A stretch of 64,000 bases of DNA from Paenibacillus_F chitinolyticus_A (GTDB lineage Bacteria > Bacillota > Bacilli > Paenibacillales > NBRC-103111), in contig NZ_CP173427.1 of assembly GCF_045038035.1 (NCBI RefSeq), forward strand, positions 5,580,001 to 5,644,000. Direction: 5' to 3'. Below the pieces are notes generated by a model. That model had not been told where the DNA came from and ran no database searches. It saw only the letters and a program-made list of their open reading frames with translations. Positions 58,675-64,000 of the stretch are shown one piece after another; positions within the stretch are counted from its first letter, which is position 1; each line of letters opens with the position of its first letter. The translations under genes and the position numbers were made by a program.

Positions 58675-58703
58675 TATCGTATGGCAGGGATGGGCAATTG
58701 GTG
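58675..58703 (-). promoter_or_regulatory. Sigma-K promoter of yabG
   Basis: Minus strand CACC, 16-bp spacer, CATACGATA. It fits the sigma-K pattern (MACM / CATANNNTA). It lies in the 62-bp gap between rsmA and yabG. Confidence 0.7.
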
Positions 58704-58715
58704 ATTAGCCCGCTT

Positions 58716-59636
58716 CTATTTGCTGCATGTCGGGCAGTTCCGCAGAGCTTCCGCCACGCGGCCGTATTCCTCCATGCTGAGCGTTTCGCCTCGGCGGCTT
58801 GGCTCGATGCCCGCCTCCAGCAGAAGAGCCTCCAAATCGCGTTTGTTCTCTTTGGAGAAGAACCGGGCTCCGAGGTTGTTATAGATCGTTTTGCGCCGCT
58901 GCGCAAAGCTGGCCTGTACCACCTCGAAGAAGAAGTCTTCGTCCGCTACTTCGACGGGAGGTCCTTTGCGCAGACGCAGACGGATTACAGCCGAGTCGAC
59001 GTTCGGCTGCGGCACGAAAACGGTGCGCGGAACGATCGTAACCAGTTCCGCTTCGCAATAGAATTGTACGGCGATGCTGAGGCTGCCGTACTCCTTGCCG
59101 CCCGGCTTGGCCGCCATCCGGTCCGCCACTTCCTTCTGGATCATCACGACGATGTTTTCGAGCGGAAGCTTTTCTTCGAGCAGCTTCATGATGATCGGCG
59201 TCGTGATGTAATACGGAAGGTTGGCGACGACACTGATTCCGGACAAGCCGGAGAATTTCTCCTCGATCAGCTGCCTCAGATCGAGCTTCAACACGTCGCC
59301 GTGGACGACCTCGGCCGTCGGATAGGGCGACAGTGTCTCCCGCAGGATGGGGAGCAGACGCTGGTCGATCTCCACCGCCACGACGCGGCCGGCCTCTTTC
59401 GCCAGCTGCTGGGTCAGGGCGCCGATTCCGGGCCCGATTTCCAGCGCCCCCTTCTCGGGAGAGAGCTCCGCCGCGGAGATGATGTTGCGCAGAACGTTGC
59501 CGTCCGTAAGAAAGTTCTGTCCCAGACTTTTTTTGAGCACCAGATTGTGCCGGTTTAGAATATCTTTGGTCCGTTTGGGCGTTGCCACATCTTCAGAAGC
59601 AAAGGACGGGCCGCTGCCTTGTTCATTTAATTTCAT
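58716..59636 (-). CDS. rsmA: 16S rRNA dimethyladenosine transferase
   Basis: About 306 residues from the ATG at 59636, with GGAGG six bases upstream; ATG at 59642 is too close. SAM motif LEIGPGIGALTQQLAKEA, VHGDVLKLDL and the catalytic NLPYYITTPI are present. It dimethylates two adjacent adenosines in helix 45 of 16S rRNA, a late step of 30S assembly (KsgA; kasugamycin sensitivity). It follows rnmV in the same order as B. subtilis. Confidence 0.97.
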   Translation of the reverse strand: MKLNEQGSGPSFASEDVATPKRTKDILNRHNLVLKKSLGQNFLTDGNVLRNIISAAELSPEKGALEIGPGIGALTQQLAKEAGRVVAVEIDQRLLPILRETLSPYPTAEVVHGDVLKLDLRQLIEEKFSGLSGISVVANLPYYITTPIIMKLLEEKLPLENIVVMIQKEVADRMAAKPGGKEYGSLSIAVQFYCEAELVTIVPRTVFVPQPNVDSAVIRLRLRKGPPVEVADEDFFFEVVQASFAQRRKTIYNNLGARFFSKENKRDLEALLLEAGIEPSRRGETLSMEEYGRVAEALRNCPTCSK

Positions 59637-59684
59637 AGTCATCCTCCAAGCTTCCGTCCCTGACGAAAGCTGCCTGTGCGTGAA

Positions 59685-60230
59685 TTATTGATCCGGACGG
59701 TCCAACTGCTCTACCGCAGCTTCGAACTCTTCCCGGGAAATTTGAAAAGCGGCGCAGCGCTTGTAAAACTGCTTACCATTACAATACCCGATTCCGAGCT
59801 TTTTTCCTACTTCCAGCCGTCTGGCTGCTGCATCGGGATGAACAACGAGGCCGGCGGCGATCAAATCCTCCCATGTCAAAAGAGACGCGGCGCCCTCATA
59901 TTCGGTCTTTACGTTCGCTAGAGCGGACCGTATAGCGTCCGGAGTCGCGTTCTCGACTCCGATGTCCCCCCGCTTCTCGGCAAGTTCCTGGGGGAGAAAA
60001 GCATGTTTGCAGCCGGGCACCTTGCCCGAAATGATTTTACGGATGCGCTCCCCCGCATGATCCGGATCCGTGAAGACAATGACCCCTCTGCGCTCCTGGG
60101 CCAGCCGGATACGATCCAGAATTGCCCGATTGATTGCCGATCCTCCGGTTTCGATCGTATCCGCTTCAACTGCCCGCTTGATGGCGGTTGTATCGTCTTT
60201 TCCTTCGACGACAATGATTTCTTTGATCAT
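59685..60230 (-). CDS. rnmV: Ribonuclease M5
   Basis: 181 residues. Toprim domain with EGKDD at the N-terminus, ETGGSAINRAIL and the VFTDPDHAGERIR acidic motif. RNase M5 performs final maturation of 5S rRNA, binding the 5S precursor with L18. The C-terminal domain contains LTWEDLIAAGL and KKLGIGYCNGKQFYKRC. It is of interest here because the 5S gene in this window sits in an unusual place with a different precursor context. Confidence 0.95.
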   Translation of the reverse strand: MIKEIIVVEGKDDTTAIKRAVEADTIETGGSAINRAILDRIRLAQERRGVIVFTDPDHAGERIRKIISGKVPGCKHAFLPQELAEKRGDIGVENATPDAIRSALANVKTEYEGAASLLTWEDLIAAGLVVHPDAAARRLEVGKKLGIGYCNGKQFYKRCAAFQISREEFEAAVEQLDRPDQ

Positions 60231-60253
60231 GTTCTTTATCCTCTCTTAAGCGC

Positions 60254-60286
60254 ACAAAAAGAAGAGGGTGTCCCTCTTCTTTTTGC
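60254..60286. terminator. Terminator between yabE and rnmV
   Basis: AAAAAGAAGAGGG-TGT-CCCTCTTCTTTTT, a 13-bp perfect stem with U tracts on both strands. It should stop most yabE transcripts before rnmV. Confidence 0.85.
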
Positions 60287-60336
60287 ATACGGTTTGTTAC
60301 CGGTTTGTAAATCTTCGTTACAGGTAACATGTTATC

Positions 60337-61458
60337 CTAATCTTGTGTCGGTTTATTCGGACCGATGACGTAAACGGTATATCCCCGTTTCACACCGAAA
60401 GTCTTGGCATAACTCATACTGTCGAAATAAACGTCCATTTTCTGGCCTTTAATAGCACCGCCCGTATCTTCTGCACGGCGGTATCCGATGCCTTCAATGT
60501 ACACCCACCAGCCTAACGGCACGACTGATGTATCTACGGCAATCGTCTGGCCTTGAACAGGTTTCGTTCCGCTGGCGGTCCGGTTACCTACGCCCGGCTC
60601 TTGGGAAGAGTAAGCGGTCAAGGTAACGTTCTTTAATATTTTCTTCGCGTCTATGTCGGTACCTGCTTTAGTTACCTGCTTAGGCTTAACCGGTTCGGAT
60701 GCGGCTGCCACCGTAACGACCGGATTTTTTGTGCCTACAGCCACAATCTTATCCACACTTGCGTTTTTGACTGCTTGATCGATAACTTGCTCGGATACGA
60801 GTTTTCCGTTTTCGTAAATCTTCTCTTTCTTTTTGACCAATACGCCTTCCTGGCCTTCCTGTACGACCTGCTCTTTGCCTTTCAGCAGATCCTCATCGGA
60901 TTTCTTGACCACACCGAATGCGATGGGCTCCGAAATTTCTTCCGTTTCTTTCTTCACCCGGACAACTTCGATAGCCGCATTGGCTGAAAGCTCCGTGTCT
61001 TTGGCCGGAGTCACTTTGTCGTGCTCTCCGAGCGAAATATTTGAATCTTGCAGAACTTGATCTACCGTTTTCGCAGTGGTATGCACAGTTTGTGTCTGCC
61101 CGTCGGCAGTTAGCTGTACGGGTGATGCATGATCGATGACAATCTTCTGACCGTCTTGAATCTTGCCGTCAAGCGGCATAGATACCTGATCGTGCTCACC
61201 GATTGTAATGGCTTGTTCATCCAGTAGGCGCTGCAGGACCCATTGTCTTGTTTCCACAACGGTTTCTCGTCCGTTTACCACCAATGATACGCTTTTACCA
61301 GCCGTACCGTATAACAACACCAAAAACATGAAAGTCAAAGCGAATGAAATGATAGCTGCAAGGATGATCATACGCAAGTTTTCATGCTTCCATCGCAATG
61401 CGAAGGACATGCTGGATGATCGCTTAACATGGGTCTCTGATTGCGAGATATTGCCCAC
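60337..61458 (-). CDS. yabE: YabE/RpfB-like cell wall protein (DUF348, G5 and 3D domains)
   Basis: 373 residues from the GTG at 61458, which has GGAGG upstream. A membrane segment at about 32-56 is followed by DUF348 (ubiquitin-like) repeats, VSLVVNGRETVVETRQWVLQ and QTVHTTAKTVDQVLQDSNI, then a G5 domain around 180-240 and a C-terminal 3D domain with LTAYSSQEPGVGNRTASGTKP, VDTSVVPLGWWVYIEG and RRAEDTGGAIKGQKMDVYF carrying the conserved aspartates. The 3D domain suggests peptidoglycan cleavage. Expression is probably controlled by the c-di-AMP riboswitch upstream. Confidence 0.92.
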   Translation of the reverse strand: MGNISQSETHVKRSSSMSFALRWKHENLRMIILAAIISFALTFMFLVLLYGTAGKSVSLVVNGRETVVETRQWVLQRLLDEQAITIGEHDQVSMPLDGKIQDGQKIVIDHASPVQLTADGQTQTVHTTAKTVDQVLQDSNISLGEHDKVTPAKDTELSANAAIEVVRVKKETEEISEPIAFGVVKKSDEDLLKGKEQVVQEGQEGVLVKKKEKIYENGKLVSEQVIDQAVKNASVDKIVAVGTKNPVVTVAAASEPVKPKQVTKAGTDIDAKKILKNVTLTAYSSQEPGVGNRTASGTKPVQGQTIAVDTSVVPLGWWVYIEGIGYRRAEDTGGAIKGQKMDVYFDSMSYAKTFGVKRGYTVYVIGPNKPTQD

Positions 61459-61664
61459 TTCTTCGGTCCTCCTTCAAAGCCTCGCCTCTGTGATACGCAT
61501 GATGATTTGGACGCGACTTAGGTTTATTTGGCGGTTCCTAACGGAACCCTTGCAATTGGCTCTTTCCCGCCGGCTGATCGGTTGCTCTCAGTCTCTACGG
61601 GGTCGGCATCACCTCCGCTTGATGTTTACCTGTATGCGGGTCGAATACCCGTCCGATATGGAAC

Positions 61665-61702
61665 AAAAAAGGCCATCGGAAAGAGAAAGCTTCCCGGTGG
61701 CC
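61665..61702 (-). terminator. Intrinsic terminator of the c-di-AMP riboswitch
   Basis: Minus strand GGCCACCGGGAA...TTTCCGATGGCC followed by TTTTTTG, located between the riboswitch aptamer and yabE. It is the expected expression platform of an off switch. Confidence 0.85.
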
Positions 61703-61740
61703 TGTGTGTGAGCGCGACTAAACAGAATGACACGACAGTT

Positions 61741-61936
61741 GGTTATCTCTCCCGGTACGCTTACGAGGTTAGCTGACGGATTCGGGCCGTGAGAGCTGCC
61801 CTACTCGCCGGCGGTGCTGCCTGCACCTGCCATTGAGATTCACCCCAAATTGTTTCCTGTTGTATCGGCCCAAAGCTGTTCCGACCTTGACAGCGGTTCC
61901 CCCGTTTTCCTTTTACGGAAACTCAGCGTTAAAACT
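61741..61936 (-). ncRNA. Cyclic di-AMP riboswitch (ydaO/yuaA leader) upstream of yabE
   Basis: The minus strand carries the conserved ydaO-type blocks in order: ACGGGGGAACC (61895-61905), GGGGTGAATC (61837-61846), TAGGGCAGCTC (near 61794-61804) and GAATCCGTCAGCTAACCTCG (61763-61782). It is followed by a terminator. c-di-AMP binding would favour termination and reduce yabE, linking wall remodelling to osmotic and potassium state. Class assignment is by recalled motif pattern. Confidence 0.9.
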
Positions 61937-61963
61937 TGGCGTTTATTAAGTTATCATGAAAGT

Positions 61964-61992
61964 ATATTACGCTCAAATATCCAACCTGTAAA
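61964..61992 (-). promoter_or_regulatory. Sigma-A promoter of the riboswitch-yabE transcript
   Basis: Minus strand TTTACA, 17-bp spacer, TAATAT, placing the transcript start about 20 bp before the aptamer. Confidence 0.75.
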
Positions 61993-62126
61993 GGGGGCAT
62001 ATTCCCTAAAAATAAGCAAATTTAACCAAACCACTGGCATTTATCTAATTATCTTGCAGTCGTTCTCCTTTTTTCTCCCGTTATCTCGCTTCTAGTTTTC
62101 CCCATTTCCGCCGTTCCGCTTGGACA

Positions 62127-62156
62127 TTGGGCTTCCAGGCATTTTTTGACTATAAT
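62127..62156 (+). promoter_or_regulatory. Candidate promoter of ecsA-ecsB
   Basis: Plus strand TTGGGC, 18-bp spacer, TATAAT, 70 bp upstream of the ecsA start. Divergent from the yabE promoter; the rest of 61993-62126 shows no gene. Confidence 0.45.
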
Positions 62157-62226
62157 AAAAGATACGGCAATCCGCCCGAAAAGGCCGAAAGCCGCAATAA
62201 CCGATTGAAGAAAAGCAGGTGAAGGC

Positions 62227-62970
62227 ATGGATCCGATTCTTCACATTTCCCGTCTCAGCGGAGGCTATTTGCCCGGAAAACCGATTCTCCGCGATCTCGA
62301 AATTACAGTCGGACAAGGTGAAATGGTCGGTCTGATTGGACTCAACGGGGCGGGAAAAAGCACGACCATCAAACATATCCTCGGGCTCCTGAAGCCACAG
62401 GAAGGCAGCGTCCGCATCCGTAACCGGACTCTGGAGGAGGATCCGCTCGGCTACCGGTCCTCGTATTCTTTCGTCCCGGAGTCTCCCGAATTGTACGACG
62501 ATCTCACGATTGAAGAACATTTGGAACTGACGGCGATGGCTTACGATATTCCGAAGGAAGCGTTCAAAGAACGTGCCGGCCGCCTGATGAGCGAGTTCCA
62601 GATGGAGCCTAAACGCAAAAGCTTCCCGGGCCAGCTATCCAAAGGGATGAAGCAGAAAGTCATGATCATGAATGCGTTTCTTGTCGAGCCCGCGCTTTAT
62701 GTCATTGACGAGCCGTTCCTCGGCCTTGACCCGCTGGCGATGCGCTCTCTTCTCGACATTATGGCGGACTTCAAGAGCCGGGGCGCCAGCTTCCTGATCT
62801 GTTCCCACATCCTGGCCACGATCGAAAGATACTGCGACCGGTTCGTCGTTCTCCATCAGGGACGGATTCTTGCCCAGGGCACACTCGACGAGCTGAGACA
62901 ACAAACCGGGCTGTCCGATGCGACCCTGGACGAGCTGTTCTATGAGCTGGTGCGGAGGAATCCGGCATGA
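62227..62970 (+). CDS. ecsA: ABC transporter ATP-binding protein EcsA
   Basis: 247 residues. Walker A GLNGAGKSTTIKHIL, signature LSKGMKQK, Walker B ALYVIDEPF and the H-loop (CSHIL) are all present. EcsA energises the EcsAB exporter, which in B. subtilis and other Firmicutes affects secretion, competence and intramembrane proteolysis by RasP. AGGTGAAGGC lies upstream of the ATG. The stop overlaps ecsB (ATGA at 62967). Confidence 0.93.
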   Translation: MDPILHISRLSGGYLPGKPILRDLEITVGQGEMVGLIGLNGAGKSTTIKHILGLLKPQEGSVRIRNRTLEEDPLGYRSSYSFVPESPELYDDLTIEEHLELTAMAYDIPKEAFKERAGRLMSEFQMEPKRKSFPGQLSKGMKQKVMIMNAFLVEPALYVIDEPFLGLDPLAMRSLLDIMADFKSRGASFLICSHILATIERYCDRFVVLHQGRILAQGTLDELRQQTGLSDATLDELFYELVRRNPA

Positions 62971-64000
62971 ACCAAGAAGCAGCCGTTCACAGAGAGGGCA
63001 CGGCAGGGGATGTCCGTCAGCTGTGGAAGCGCAGATTCGACCATTACCGTCAAGAAACGTCCCGCTACTGGGCTTATGTCGCAAGAAGCCAGTTTTTCGG
63101 TTTTCTTTTCCTGATTTTTATCGTTTCTTCCTATTATTATGCAAAAATACTTCAGCAGCTTCCGACATCTTTTCCCTACATTTGGATCGTTCTGCTCGTC
63201 CTCGTTCCGGCCCTCGCAGCCGGCTCAGTGCGAACCCTTCTAAAGAATGCGGACCGGGTGTTTCTGCTTCCTCTGGAACCCGTTATGAACGTATTCTTCC
63301 GGGCGGCTTTCCGCTACAGCCTGGGAATCCAGGCCGCACGATCCCTCGTTCTGATGCTGATTGCGTGGCCTTTGTACAAACACTGCACGGGTACGGAAGG
63401 ACAGCCTTTGTGGCTGATGGCGATTTTTGTTCTTCTAATAAAAACAGCCAACCTGCTCGGCTCGTGGCAGGAAGGCCGTTTTTCATCCCCCGGATGGCGT
63501 CTGATCTCAGCGGGGTACCGCTGGGTCTTAAGCGCAGCCGTCGTTTTCGCCTTGTTCGGTACGGGGCCGCTTCCGGGCGGGGTCGTTCTATTGGCGGGAC
63601 TTGTCGTCTGGGCGGTCATATACAGGCTTGGGCCCGGTCGGCAGGCAATCGGCGTAGCCTGGGATTACCTCATCGACAACGAGCGCAAACAGCAGTACCG
63701 CCTGTACTTGTTTTTTAGCGGCTTCGCCGATGTGCCCCAGCTTCCTGTGCGCGTAAAACAGAGACGATGGCTGGCCGGAATTACGAACCGGTATTCGTTC
63801 CGGTCTTCCTCGCTTTATCTGTATCTCTTCACGAAGACGTTTGTCCGTTCGGAGCTGCTCGGCATCGTCGTCCGGATCACGCTTGTCGCCGGTCTGGCGG
63901 CCGCGGCCGTTCAATCCGCACCGGTGGCCGCCGCGGTCTGCCTCGTGGCCATGTTCATTTCGCTGATTCAGCTCACCTCGCTGGAACAGTCGCACCGCTA
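62967..64000 (+). CDS. ecsB: ABC transporter permease EcsB (partial, runs off the window)
   Basis: 344 codons are present before the right edge. The N-terminus is cytoplasmic and basic (LWKRRFDHYRQETSRYWAYV), followed by hydrophobic segments (FFGFLFLIFIVSSYYYA, YIWIVLLVLVPALAAGSV) and the RVFLLPLEP motif often seen in EcsB. Further membrane helices follow, with VWAVIYRL and LLGIVVRITLVAGLAAAAV. It starts in the ecsA stop, so the two are translationally coupled. Confidence 0.88.
   Translation, partial: MNQEAAVHREGTAGDVRQLWKRRFDHYRQETSRYWAYVARSQFFGFLFLIFIVSSYYYAKILQQLPTSFPYIWIVLLVLVPALAAGSVRTLLKNADRVFLLPLEPVMNVFFRAAFRYSLGIQAARSLVLMLIAWPLYKHCTGTEGQPLWLMAIFVLLIKTANLLGSWQEGRFSSPGWRLISAGYRWVLSAAVVFALFGTGPLPGGVVLLAGLVVWAVIYRLGPGRQAIGVAWDYLIDNERKQQYRLYLFFSGFADVPQLPVRVKQRRWLAGITNRYSFRSSSLYLYLFTKTFVRSELLGIVVRITLVAGLAAAAVQSAPVAAAVCLVAMFISLIQLTSLEQSHR

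Overview
The window reads as core chromosome of a spore-forming Firmicute, most likely Paenibacillus or a close relative of Paenibacillaceae. The evidence is a nearly unbroken match, on the minus strand, to the gene order known from Bacillus subtilis between yabE and lysS followed by an rRNA operon, the large number of sporulation genes (spoIIE, spoVT, spoVG, yabG, yabP, yabQ, fin, an sspF-type SASP), and moderate GC content. I rely on recalled B. subtilis gene order and family motifs; no database search was run.

Layout. Positions 1-2455 (minus): the 5' part of a carbohydrate ABC transporter ATPase, a PucR/CdaR-type regulator and a TagO-like lipid-linked sugar-phosphate transferase. Positions 2715-5910 (plus): a small accessory block with a 4-TM membrane protein, a gluconate-2-dehydrogenase subunit-3-like protein, a GMC oxidoreductase and a thiamine-binding MTH1187-family protein. 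Positions 6106-12500 (minus): one rRNA/tRNA operon with the unusual order 16S-5S-tRNA-Ile-tRNA-Ala-23S-tRNA-Ser-Met-Val-Asp-Phe-Tyr-Lys. Positions 12563-22236: lysS, greA, dusB and the folate/p-aminobenzoate operon (pabB-pabA-pabC-folP-folB-folK-HTH), then cysK. Positions 22349-30637: a PpiC-type foldase, hslO, coaX, a nadA-nadB-nadC insertion and ftsH. Positions 30733-40128: hpt, tilS, a YabT-like kinase, a YabS-like vWA protein, spoIIE, yabR, divIC, yabQ, yabP, rqcP and hbs. Positions 40244-51000: mazG, a SpoVB-like flippase, two tandem spoVT paralogues, a prsA-like lipoprotein, mfd, fin and pth. Positions 51208-61458: an isolated small plus-strand gene, rplY/ctc, glmU, spoVG, ridA, purR, ispE, an sspF-like SASP gene, veg, yabG, rsmA, rnmV and yabE. 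A c-di-AMP (ydaO-type) riboswitch with its own terminator precedes yabE. Positions 62227-64000 (plus): ecsA and the start of ecsB.

Functionally this is housekeeping (translation, rRNA/tRNA supply, folate, NAD and pantothenate cofactors, wall precursors, transcription-coupled repair) interleaved with sporulation genes. Candidate promoters fit the expected sporulation sigma factors: sigma-H before spoVG, sigma-F before fin, sigma-G before spoVT and sspF, sigma-K before yabG, and a 21-bp-spaced Spo0A-type promoter before spoIIE.

The most notable departures from the usual pattern are the displaced 5S gene with a terminator-shaped hairpin directly behind it inside the rRNA operon, the tandem spoVT duplication, the loss of prs between glmU and ctc with a hairpin covering the ctc ribosome-binding site, and the c-di-AMP riboswitch on the RpfB-like yabE gene. 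I found no CRISPR array, prophage, transposon or defence island.
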